Shown here in pieces: positions 48,848 through 59,662 of a stretch of DNA of 64,000 bases. Positions within the stretch are counted from its first letter, which is position 1, and each line of letters starts with the position of its first letter. Under the pieces are notes generated by a model. The model was given only the letters and a program-made list of their open reading frames with translations. It was not told the origin of the DNA and searched no databases. The DNA is taken from NCBI GenBank assembly GCA_964036295.1, contig OZ038467.1, forward strand, positions 9,003,170 through 9,067,169. The letters are read 5' to 3'. The position numbers were made by a program, and so were the translations under genes. Source of the stretch: Plumapathes pennacea. Its lineage: Eukaryota; Cnidaria; Anthozoa; Antipatharia; Myriopathidae.

Positions 48848-49893
48848 GATTCACTGACTGATTGATTGGCTAAATGAATGAATTGCTAAATGTATCTATT
48901 CATTTATTTATTATTGATTGATTGAGCAACTGATCGATTGATTGATTGATTGAGCGATTGATTAATTGATTGCTGTTGATTGAATGAGTGAGTGACTGAT
49001 TGCTGTTCAGGAGTACTAGGCAAAACTAACTCGTGGAGTGAAATTGATAAACATTTGCAGAGCCAGACGAAGAGTTCGAAGACCTTGGGTCCATTTCTCC
49101 GCCGAGCGATGACCAGAAGTCTCCTCCACGTACACCAGAAATCTTTCGAAGACGCAAACTCGAACAGGTCGACACGGAGTTCCTGGAACAGTACTTCGAT
49201 AGACTCACAAAGAGCGCAAGCGTGTCTGGGAGACATCATTCCAACAGATCTCCCCAAGGTGAGATGGTTACAACATTTTTTTCTGACAAATATTTCGCAC
49301 GGGTCTCACAGTAACCGAAGTAAGAAGCGCAAAAATCCAAGGCAAAATGATAATGCCCCACCCAAATTAAAACACGTTTTCAAGGAAAACCTTTAGAGAT
49401 ACTTATTTTGCAATAATTCTGCTTGAACAGGAAAGCGAACAAAGAACTTTAAATGTACCCTCGCTTACGCTTCTTGACTGTTCTCGTGGTTACTTACATA
49501 TCATAGTGTGATTAACTTACACAGTTTAATCAAGAAAATCGAAATAAATCACAGAAATTGTACCTATCGTGATGGTACAATTTTATACAATCAATGCTTG
49601 ATTTCTGAACTTCAAAATGCTGCCAAACTCGACCTACATATGATGTGAGAATTGTGGCATTATTACAAATTTCTTAACGCTCTTTCGATTTCTGGCACTC
49701 AAAAAGTCTGGGGTGATGAATTTGGTGGATTTGGGTCATGTGACCAGATCCTGCAAAGGGCTTTTTTACTAAATTAGGATGTAAAAGTGAAGATAAAATA
49801 CTAGTAACCCTCGGAGATAAAAATGATAATTAATCAAGCTGTTTTTGTCTTTCAGGTTCCCACTTCCGTCCCCGCTACTTCTCGCACCATTGA
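43362..49893 (+). CDS. Gene F: full-length coiled-coil paralogue, 15 exons, about 438 aa
   Basis: Exons: 43362-43396, 43710-43835, 44027-44149, 44522-44578, 44968-45096, 45402-45423, 45721-45774, 45939-45986, 46449-46513, 47253-47330, 47883-47918, 48005-48058, 48483-48736, 49061-49258, 49856-49893 (1317 nt, in frame). MTEQHSNGRKQ is followed by three related phase 2-2 cassettes (PNQV, then Pro/Ser-rich, then a LQQ end) at exons 2, 3 and 5. Exons 6-9 are the 22-54-48-65 coiled-coil set. Exon 13 is acidic and Phe/Asp-rich. Exon 14 in this frame reads FEDLGSISPPSDDQKSPPRTP then FRRRKLE, homologous to FEPFSPPNDCKTSSPRTP of gene B, which fixes its acceptor at 49060. The 48-nt exon uses a GC donor. 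Probably the least disrupted single-copy-like member. Function unknown. Confidence 0.65.
46592..47190. mobile_element. Nested TA-flanked MITE copies in a gene F intron
   Basis: A complete copy at about 46679-46996 has GAGCGGTTTTCGGATGACTG and the inverse CAGTCATCCGAAAACGGCTC, with TA outside both ends. It lies inside or beside older fragments of the same family at 46592-46678 and 47000-47190. Confidence 0.7.
48771..48975 (+). repeat. (ATTG)n tetranucleotide tract
   Basis: Runs of GATT/ATTG with interruptions just after the donor at 48737, within the intron before exon 14 of gene F. Confidence 0.9.
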
Positions 49894-50077
49894 TTGATAT
49901 GATTTGCGTATAAATCAGACTGAGCCTCAACTTTTACACTTCAAATACATCGGATATAAAATGTTATAACTACAGGATCCAACAGCTTTTTCACTTCCAA
50001 GATCATACGATGACCTTGTATATATATTGATGGAAAGTCACTTACGTCTCCCTTACGTTTCCTACTGTGTAGATCGT

Positions 50078-51734
50078 CTAGAAAGTCAGCTTTCTTTTCT
50101 TTAAAACCGAATATAGCAGAATTCCTGGAATAAAACAAAACAGACGGTCACTTGTTGTAATTTATGCTCAAAACCTGTTATAAACTCGTTTAGTTTAGCC
50201 CAGGTATGCCCTGGATACGTTCACTTGCAGACTTTTGACGTCAGATTATAATCCGTTTATTAGACTTAAGTGTTTAGACTATGGTCCGACTCAGTGTAAA
50301 ATGCACTTGTGAATATTAATTGAATTGGACCATGGTTTTCACCGCATCACGTGACCATATCAGTATTCATCCTGAGTGATCAACTTCAAATTTCTCTCTT
50401 CAGCACGAGAGACATATCGCACACTATAAATAATTTAGCATTGCTAGACCCGACTGAACACCCAATTCTCACTACATCAATCACACATATATTTTTCTCA
50501 AATGGTTTGGGGAATTTGTATTTTGAACTAAGTAGTAAATATTACCTGCAGCAACAGACACATTGAGTGACTCGAGCCCGAGAATAACTTCAGCGTCATC
50601 AGGAGGGAAAATCGAAATGAAACCAGTGCACCGACTCTGAACTTCACTTCGTAAGCCAACGCCTTCATTACCTGCGGGAGAAACGACACCCTTGAATGAT
50701 TCAACCCATTTCACGGTATTCCACGGTCTGTCGACCGAGCTGCATGGCTACGCATGTCCGTAACGTCGCTATTCAGTGGCTCCGCCGCTTTTAATTTCCA
50801 TATAAAAGAGTGCCTCAGCTCTACTGAGCATGGTTTGTTTCTACGTAATTGCACTATGGCCAAAAAGGTTCCCGCTTAGTTTAATCATCACCTGGCCCGG
50901 CAAAATATCTCAGCTTTCCAAACTGCACATGATTGTGAACGTGGCCAATCGATGCACGATGCAAGATCGACATGACAGTTTTCGTTGTTTTAGGTGAAAA
51001 ACTTGCATCGACTTACATGAAAATTTGAACATGTTCAAATTCGATGCAAGTCAATGCAAGTCGATCCAAGTCCGTGCAAGTTGGTGGCCAAACAAAACGC
51101 AAGTCCGCGCAAGTTTGATAACTTACATCGACTTGTGACTTGTTGCACCTCGATTGTGAAAGTGGCTCATTACCGGCTCTGGCCTTGCGCGGATAAAATG
51201 TGCTTTGGATACTTGCCCAGACAAAAGGCTAACTCTTAAAACATCAGCTTAAACCACTTTATCGCCACATCAACCTTGGCTGACACACTATACCCAGATA
51301 GGACAACTTTACTCTATTAAAGTTCAATATAGTAGACTTACCAAGAACAAGTAAAGTTGGTTTGGTAAGTGTGAAATCTTCGCAATCGACAATCTGTCTG
51401 TTCACTGCAAGGTCTGGATGGACAGCTCCTATCACATCCCAGCCGTGATTTACCTTTTCCTAAGCAGTGACAGAAGATCAATTATAAAACAACAAATTAT
51501 AAAATGTGTATCAAAAAAACGACCAGGGGAACGACTACAACAGTAAAAACAACGACAACAAGAACACCAAGGACAACAATAACAAAGATTACGACGATCA
51601 CGACAACAACAATAACAAAAGAGACTATGTCGACAACACCGATAATAAAAAGAACAAAAATGACAGCAATTACTGGAACAATAACCATGAAAACGAGAAC
51701 AGGGATAGCGACGCCAATTAACGGGAACAATAGC

Positions 51735-51769
<35 letters not shown>

Positions 51770-54700
51770 CAACAGCAGGGGCGAGGACAAGGACCCTGGT
51801 CAAACTTGGGAAGGTGTTGCAAGCCCATAATATTATATGACATTCGACATGTTTCTAGTTGGAACAATTCAAAGGTTTTTAGCTGGTATTCGATCACAAA
51901 CTCCCCCGCCGGTTTGCTAACTTAAGGCACACTGGTTCCAGAGGTACTTATCTTACTCCTTTAGCCCCTTCACTCTCAAGTTCAAAATGTAGATTCTCCA
52001 AACCTTTTTAAGAGAAAAATGTATGAGTAGTGTAATGAGAATTGACAGTTTAGTCAGCTATCAACTGAGCAAGGGATCAAAAGCCAAGTTCTCTTTACTG
52101 TATGATATATTTGTGCTGCCAAAACTGAAGGAGAAAATTGAATTTGATAACTCTTGGGAGCGAAAGGGTTAATAGAGATAACGTCCGAGGGAGATAAGGA
52201 ACTCTGGAACCAGGGCACTAACTGGGAAGCTGCAGAAATATTTTGGTTAGTCCAAAAACAAAGTTGGCTCAATCGATCTTCAAGTAACCAAGCCCACCAC
52301 TTGTCGTATTGACACACGAAGAGGATACAATGTGCACGAGGTGCATGCTGGTAAAACTGACCGACAAGAGGGCAACTAAGTCCGTTACACGTGCCACTCG
52401 TACTGCCTCCATTGCTCCTGCACTGGCTTTACTGACAACAGGAGACAACGGAGCACTGAAGGGGAAAGAAGGGAATGAGAGTGTTTACCAAAGCGGCTAG
52501 TGTGCAGCGACTGCGAATTTTCGCGAGATGATGTTGCACTAAAAGCAGTTCTGGTACATTCCAGTTCTCTTCACTTTTTTTTTTTTTTTGGTCATATTTG
52601 CAGTGCCTACAACGTACAAGCCTTCAAAACCCCGCTGCAACAAGTTGCGTGAAGTTTAAGCGTGCCGACCAAATGTAACAAAACTATTTGTCGACTGTTA
52701 GTGCAATGTTCAGCGTATTTAACTTCGATGGCTCTATAGAATTATCGTGTAATACAAAATGAGTTATATACCGAATAGCAATACGCCTGCATAGAAAGAA
52801 ATTATCACAGTTTAATATTCACCTGTTTTCTCTTGGTACCACAACTTTGTCAACGCCAAGAAACGCACTTGTTCTCAGAACAGCCCCAAAGTTCATCGGA
52901 TCCTGCAGAATGATTTAGGTCGTTTTTCACAAGCAGCGTTTTTATTTTGATACATGAAATAATTTACATAAACCATACTTGTTACAAATGTATATATGAT
53001 GCAAACGCGTGCTAACTGGGCCAATTTTGACTGTTTGATTTGAGTCGACCCAACAATTAAGTTTGACTTCAGCATGGCCTGGCAGGCTAGAATTTCGACT
53101 CTCGTGAAGTGACTGCAGAGCGACTCTAATTCAAACGGTCGAACTTTTCATGAGCCAGCATACATTATTATGTAGAGTTTTTAACGTTGACTTCAACGCT
53201 TCTCGCTTGAGTTCGTTCATTTTGGTTCAACTGTGTAAATTTGGCGTTTGAATCAAAGGAGGTTGAGGTCGAGATTAATAGGTCCGCGACCCTAATAGCA
53301 GTTAGGTTCGGCGCATGAAAATTTTACCGTTTCAGGCAAGTGTAAAGTGTTACACTGGTCGATTTGCAACGATGCGATGTTGCGCTAAAAATCGTTGAGG
53401 TGTAACACCCCATTGCGAACGATTTTTTGCGATGTTTGCAGTGCTGCAACGCGTTGCAAATTTTTGAAAGCGATGCAAAAACTTGCAACGCCGTTGCGTG
53501 GATTTGGAGCAAATCGGCGTTGCAAATCGATCAGTGTAACACCAGCTTAAAGAAGCCCTTCGTAGGTCGTAAATTATGTGCAGAATGCATCTCGTATTTT
53601 GTGCGGGATTTAGGTAATGTCCGCATTCTTTTCTTCTTCGAGTCAAAGTCAAGAGCTAATAAACGGTGATTGATGCAACCTAGCCGGTTTCCTCACTAAA
53701 ACTGATTCAAGACTTCAGTAAAAATGTCTGTCTTTTAAAGATATAAAGTTCTGACATAATGAGTGAAAATAAACCTCAAGCTCAATGCTCTACTGTTCTG
53801 ATAGTTAGAAAAAATTATCATAATAAATGGTTTTAACACAGATCTATTCAGCTTTTGTTCGTGTGTGTGTTAGTTCAAACGTCGACTTCTGCTGAACATT
53901 GTAACTGATTGGGACATTCATTAAACACCCTTCAGACGTAAATATGACTGGCCAAGAGCGACTGAACTCGTAGTTTTGTGTTTTAAACTGTTTGGGCCGA
54001 TTTTTTTAAACAAGGTTTAGACCGCGGTTAAGAAAGTCCTGGTCTAAACAAGATTTAAACAATAGCCATGCTTAATGGACAACGGCCAAACGTTGTCTTT
54101 ATAAACTGACTCCGATCCATGTTCTAAAAATGCAATTTAACGTTTTAACGTTTTACTAACCCTGTTTTACAGCGTCCGCTTAAACTTTAATTTAGCGATA
54201 AACCAGGTCTAAGTTAGACTTTGTTTAAAAAATCGGCCCTTTTAGTTTTTCTGCGTTTTATCGAATGACAAAGTTATACGAACTGCTTCGAGTGAAATGA
54301 ATATAAAGTCAATAGACCACTGGGATGTCATACAACAAGATCAATGTGTGGTGAACACGTGGTAATTAAAATTGCTGTGAGCACCTGGTATTTCTGGTCA
54401 ACCGGTTTTTCTGGTGGCCATGTTTAACTGAACAAAGCTTTTGATTCCGGTTGAATGCATAATACATGTAAAAAACCTTTGTTCAAAGCGTTATTCCAGG
54501 TAAACTCTGTCTAATAGGGAGGCCGGATATTTACTTTCTTTCACAAATAGACACCACTTTCAGTTCCTAACAAAGCTTTTCGAGTCCGCGTCGAAGTCGG
54601 CGAAAGAATAAAATAATCAAACTATCAATTTGCAGAAGACAAAAAGCGCTCGTGAGCGACTAATTCAAGTGCTTCTTTTAGGTCGTTGTTAAAATCGTGG

Positions 54701-57700
54701 ACGGACATAAAGGAACTCAAGACAGTCAATCTCTTGTGGGTCTCTGAGCTTGAACCACTGCATAATCGACGAAGTCCACGTAACTAATTATTCATAGACT
54801 ATAAACACTATGTACCTGTGTCCAACACTCCCGACCCGTCGTATAAAGCTTCGGCAGCTGCTAAACGCACCCATTGCCGGAAAGCTTTCATTTGAGTGGT
54901 CACACCTTTGGGTTTCTATTCGATCTTGACAAAATGTTGTTTTAATTTGAGTCAAATTTTCCTAAAATACATATCATGATTACAATCTGGCATTTGCCAT
55001 TCCCGCTCAGATGAACACTGATCAACTATCATAAAATATCTGTGTTATGTGAATTTGTGAATGAAAGCTACAGTTATAAGGGTTAAAACAAATCACTTTA
55101 ATATAGAGTTCCAGAATTGAAGAACAGTGTAAATGGCACTTTGTTTCTAATAGCTGCTAGGAATAACCATGGTAATTCCGACAGTGTTTCATTAACATCA
55201 GGAACATCGGGGGATGAAGAGGAATAATGGAATAAGAATAACGAAACTGTTTGCAGTGGAATAATGGAATAGTGTTCTTGGTTTTTTCAAGAATAGGGGA
55301 ATATATTAAATGACGTTTCTTTTGGCCCTGAATTAATGAAATAGTTTACTTTCTTCTGTAACAGAATAATGAGATTTTCTGGACTGGAATAATGGAATAA
55401 TGAAAATTTACAGATGAGATAATGGAATTTAATTGACACTTAGTTATTCTGGAATAAATGGAATAATGGAACACTCTATTACCCCTACCCCCCAAATTAA
55501 CACAAAGCAGGACGTTTGCCATGCAGTTACCTGAATTTCATCTAGAGCAAGCCAAACAGCATGTCTGTCAAGTTGCTGTCCTTGTAATTGCCTATTAGAG
55601 ATAATTGTATATAAAAAAAGAAAAGATGTCAGATAGCAAAAACTGCTGGCAAAAACTAAGCTCCTGCTCCTTTCTTCTGTTTTCCTAATTCACTCAGGTG
55701 TCCACCTCAGCCACTCTAATTTGTGTTGAAACAATTTCTTAACTTTTATATCATTTTCTGGAAAAGTTAAAAAATTACAAAATAACAATTTTATAAGGGC
55801 CAAAATAGTATGCCATTTTATATTTAAAAAAAATGTGAAGCTGATCTTATCTGTATTACACCAAATTCTTACAGGATGCCCCGGAAAACCAGCCCCAGTG
55901 CAACATGTTTAAGCAGCTAACACCCAGTACTATTCATGATGTATGAAATCTGATTGGCCATAAACATTAAAGTTACACCATTCACAATCACGGTAAACCA
56001 GTAGTACATTTTGCACTCGAAGCAAATCCCTCTGTTTCTACAGAATTGTTGCTTTACAACCCTTTTTTTATACAATCACCTTTCCTCATCTTGTGAGGGG
56101 CCAAGATTTTCAAACCTCAAGGGTGATGTCTTCATGACAATATTCTGCACAAAAGTACAAACCAAACCAACATTTATTGACACAATGTGTGGCTCCAATG
56201 TTAGACTTTTCATGGAGGTACATTCAATAAATATACCCAATAATTTCATCCTCTTCTAACCACAACCACCCATTCACTTGCAATAGAGTATTGCTTCAAA
56301 TTCTACCAAAAAAGTTTGGCAATTGAGAACCTGTCATGGAACACCTTGGCAAGATCCTGCGACTGATCTTGGATGAAATTATATGATATGTTTTGCCAAG
56401 ATCCTATGCAATATTACCATGACCCTGTAATATTGGCTTACCAGAAAAAATCCTAGCAAGACCAAATTAAATTACATAATTTATAACATTGATGCAAATT
56501 TATTTATTGTTTGTTTACCCCAATACTGCTGAGATATCAAACCTGGGCAGGCCGGCCTTCGCTGAGTTTCATGAGCTGTTTCCTTGAGGTTGGTAGAATA
56601 GGTATTCTTCTTTGCTTTGCCAAATTCTTAATCAACTCAAATTCAGACCTGCAACAAAGCAAGACATGTACTATATGGAAAAAAGTCAGATGGATTGAAT
56701 GCACATTAATTTTATATGTAGTCTAAAGCTTGTGTTGCTATGCAAATATGCATGGTTGCACATGGAAAATATTATTGTATATATCTATAAGGTTGTATAG
56801 TTTTAGTAAATCAAAAAGTTTGTGATACCTTTCAACATTTTGTGCACCGAGTTCTCTGATGTAAATCTCAAAAATATCTCTTCTTGCTGCTTGAAGGGCT
56901 GCTACACATGGTGCTACTCCAAACAGATATTCCGTTCTACTATCTTTGCTTTCTTTTTTCCTGGATTAAGAACAACAGCTTTGACATACACAGAAGAGAT
57001 TGAAGAATGAAGTGTGTCACATTGACACATACAAAGAATACAACCAGGTAGGGGTGAGGGTGGAGGTATGAGCATGGCCATCCCAAAGGATGTATGCCAA
57101 CCCATATACATAGCCTTGTTTTTAAGCCTTTTAGTTTGAAATTGGATATAGACCATGGAATGGAGGGGGGAGGGGGTGGGTCATTTCCTATGATTGACTA
57201 ATGCAGGGAGGCTCTGTCTGAAAGGGGTCTCTTTTCGAGCTTCTGGTTAAAAAAAAGGTATAGAAAAACAAAGGCTTTGGTAATTGGAAGAGATAGTAAG
57301 CTGGCCAAAGCAAAATCGTATTGGAATTTCACAGATGTTCTAAAACTCATCCCTCAACTGAGGAATTTACAAAAATCACATTCCTGAGCGAGTTGCACAG
57401 GTTTTTTTCTGGACGTTTTCTTGTTCTAAGGTACAAAAAGGATAATGAAAGGGTCACCATTTCGACCCCAGAATGGTATTTCAAAGGGTAAGGGGTTAAA
57501 AGCCTGGCCGGAACTTCCCCTTATAAAACTCTTCCACTGTCCCCCCTCCCCAGGCACTTGACTCCAGACTCCCTTGTGGGCATCATACAATTCCAGCTTA
57601 GCCAATGCAGATGTTTCAGTAAACTGAAATACGTTCTTCTGCAGCTCACCTACTGTGGAAACCGTTTGCATTTCGTTTGTTAGTCTTCCCATCCCTTTTT

Positions 57701-57975
57701 AACGTCACGCGGGCATCGTGCGTCCCAGAAGGACGGTGGGCAAACCTCCTTTGTATTTGGCAAGTTTGAGTAAATGACAAACAATCATGACACGATACAT
57801 TGTTAAAGATAATCACACTTCCCATCGAAGGTCTAAATCTGTGGCAATTGGAGTGGACTTGCCGAATAACATGGCTTGCACAGCGACACATTGCCGCTCC
57901 GGCCACCATGTTTAAAATCAACCAGGCGTTCCGTGCGCCTGACGAAGTCCTGGGGACGAGATAGCAAGAAAACAA
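50078..57975 (-). CDS. MRM1: Mitochondrial rRNA 2'-O-methyltransferase (SpoU/TrmH family)
   Basis: Minus-strand exons in transcript order: 57975-57650, 56960-56829, 56648-56543, a doubtful 56029-55992, 55591-55531, 52902-52823, 52455-52362, 51459-51342, 50671-50546, 50124-50078. With the doubtful 38-nt exon the sum is 1128 nt (375 aa), close to the usual length of the family. LFGVAPCVAALQAARRDIF is the N-terminal substrate-binding part. DPMNFGAVLRTSAFLGVD (SpoU motif 1), PLSPVVSKASAGAMEAVRV, LVLGNEGVGLRSE (motif 2) and LNVSVAAGILLYS (motif 3) are the methyltransferase motifs. Known members 2'-O-methylate a guanosine of mitochondrial large-subunit rRNA using S-adenosylmethionine. The N-terminal Arg-rich stretch may be a mitochondrial presequence. 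It is convergent with gene F and divergent from piwi. Confidence 0.88.
50129..50134 (+). terminator. Poly(A) signal of gene F, overlapping MRM1 antisense
   Basis: AATAAA about 240 nt after the stop, in the same context as the other members. The same bases read TTTATT on the minus strand and form part of the pyrimidine tract before the last MRM1 exon. Confidence 0.55.
51731..51766 (+). repeat. (AAC)n microsatellite in an MRM1 intron
   Basis: About a dozen AAC triplets within a wider A/C-rich stretch at 51500-51790. The Thr- or Asn-rich open frames across it are composition artefacts. Confidence 0.85.
51958..52172. repeat. Interspersed repeat (CTTTCACTCTCAAG / CTCTTGGGAGCGAAAG ends)
   Basis: The ends TTAGCCCCTTCACTCTCAAG and CTCTTGGGAGCGAAAGGGTTAA are roughly inverted. 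Relatives lie near 5545, 12523, 13316, 47401 and 50370. It is non-coding and probably a MITE family with TTAA-like ends. Confidence 0.55.
53346..53543. mobile_element. Inverted-repeat (foldback) element in an MRM1 intron
   Basis: GTGTTACACTGGTCGATTTGC at the left (20 bases of it are enough to see the match) mirrors GCAAATCGATCAGTGTAACAC at the right. Several GCAACG/CGTTGC repeats lie inside. No coding capacity. Confidence 0.65.
53994..54241. mobile_element. Inverted-repeat element in an MRM1 intron
   Basis: GGGCCGATTTTTTTAAACAA at the left mirrors TTGTTTAAAAAATCGGCCC at the right, with CAGGTCTAA and related pairs inside. Confidence 0.6.
54250..55530. other. MRM1 intron sequence without recognised features
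   Basis: Contains an A-rich stretch with repeated GGAATAATGGAATA words at about 55210-55470. No exon or coding signal is evident. Confidence 0.4.
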
Positions 57976-59532
57976 ATTGCGCCGACCAGCAAAAAAAGCC
58001 GCCCGAAAACTATATCCGTCCCTGTATTACCAGAGTGCACGGTGAATAAAACTCGTATACAAGCGTTCGCTTCCCGCTCAAGTATTTCTACCGAAAACTT
58101 GAATTAAGTTCAGTGCTAATCTCGAACATAGAGGATACTCTGAACTTTGGGAGTCATGATGGAAACGCATATGGTAGATGTTACACCACCCCTCCTTTTT
58201 CAAGAAACTATTACTTGAAGAATACGCGGATACGGCAATGAAGTTAGTGACGTTTTTAAGTGCCGGGTTTAAGGCCCGCCCATCTTTTATTCAGCTCAGC
58301 CTTTGCTTACTTTTCTTTTTCTTGTAAAGTTTTAGCCACTTGCACAAATAATACAAATAAACAAATACATGCATAACAAAACCCAACAAGAAAAGGGAAG
58401 TTTTGGTTGATTCACTCACGTTAAGTCGGCCGTAACATTAAGGTCATCGATTTAATATGAACAGTGAATTAAGGCCAAATCATTTTAACAAGCACTTTTA
58501 TCAAACAAAATAGGCCAGGTTCACTTTGTTTCCACATTTAAGCTGTATTGAGAACTATTGTCCTCTTTTCTGTCGAAACTTTTCCGGAAGAGCAGGAACT
58601 GAAAACAAATGGCTAAGGGCAAAAATCGCCGACACACGGTTTGCCTCCACGCCCATCTTGTTGGCGGGAAAAAACGTCGTCACACACTTCGTCACAGCCG
58701 TTAAAATCGGTGTGTCCTTCGAGTCGTGTTGGCCTTTTGCAGCTGTTAAAAGCTCGTCGGTAAAATAACACAACAATCTTCATTCAGTCCTTCACAATAG
58801 ATTATTCGTGTGTTTGTAATTCGATGCAATTAGTATATGAAGATACAATGACATTGTTGTTCCCATATTGACCTATCAGGCTTGGAGTGATCTGCACAGT
58901 GCAAGAGTGTGTGACACTTTGCAAACCAATCACAGTTCAAAACTGAGGTCACATGATACATGTGCTTTTTATCATGCATTGCAAACGGAAGAAGGAGCGT
59001 GTGAAGTGACATCAAGGAGCTGTGCTGTTTTGTAAGGTAAGAATTTACAGGTTTTCTTCAAGAAAACTGAATGTTTAGCTCCACAGATAGTTAAGTTATG
59101 ATAGTAAATTTGTAGCCGGAATGCCTTGTAATCAAGGAAAAGCTTCGCTTTGTAATTAGGCCTCTCAAAACGTGAGCGTTTGGTAGCGCAGAAAGTTTCA
59201 CACCTCGTTGTCCACGACATAAACTCGTGCGTAACTTTGCCTGTTCATGTCCGAAAGTCTGCGCAATATGAACAGAGGGCATTCAGGATAACTTAGCTAT
59301 ATATGACCAAGACATTGGCTATGTCTCGAAAATAAACCAACTTCTAAACAAGTCTATTGATCTGACTTCGACGAACGGCCATTTTGTTTAATATTGACAT
59401 CGTGCGTCTGGAGATATCTGAAATGGTATATCTATTCGTGTATGAAAGAGCACTTCATAAACTCCTCTTGCAACAGTAGGTAGTGAGACTGTATTATTCT
59501 CTTGTCATGTTCGTGTCAGTCCAGCTTCGCGT
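57976..59532. promoter_or_regulatory. Divergent intergenic region between MRM1 and piwi
   Basis: The two start codons face away from each other across about 1.69 kb, so the region must serve both promoters unless distal exons exist. TTGGCGGGAA at 58661-58670 matches the E2F consensus form. The flanking CATCTTGTTGGC at 58655 recurs at 59538 in front of piwi. No supported gene lies here. Confidence 0.4.
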
Positions 59533-59550
59533 CCGCCATCTTGTTGGCAG
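59533..59550 (+). promoter_or_regulatory. YY1-like motif and 5' UTR donor of piwi
   Basis: CCGCCATCTTG at 59533-59543 is a YY1-type motif, often found near starts of housekeeping and germline genes. It runs directly into TTGGCAG|gtaaag, a good donor at 59551. A CTTTCAG acceptor at 59631 restores a UTR exon that begins at 59632, about 30 nt before the ATG. A short 5' UTR intron of about 81 nt is inferred. Confidence 0.45.
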
Positions 59551-59662
59551 GTAAAGAAGCGTGGCAACTTGTTATTGTTTATGCTCAAATGACTGAAACT
59601 AATTCATCCTATTTTTTTAAACTTCTTTCAGGATTAACTTATCGCTTTAGGGGCCTTATAGG

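Noticed and set aside
48992-49396. 134-codon open frame starting before exon 14 of gene F
   Set aside because: A different frame (acceptor at 49060) gives clear homology to gene B and continues the spliced F frame; the long frame is coincidental.
51497-51830. Thr-rich, Asn-rich and antisense Val-rich frames
   Set aside because: Low-complexity A/C-rich DNA with an AAC microsatellite in an MRM1 intron.
53324-53669. Cys-rich minus-strand frames
   Set aside because: Inside the inverted-repeat element at 53346-53543.
57426-57692. 88-codon minus-strand frame next to MRM1 exon 1
   Set aside because: It is in another frame than exon 1 and lies in the first intron; the exon 1 donor at 57650 joins in phase to 56960.
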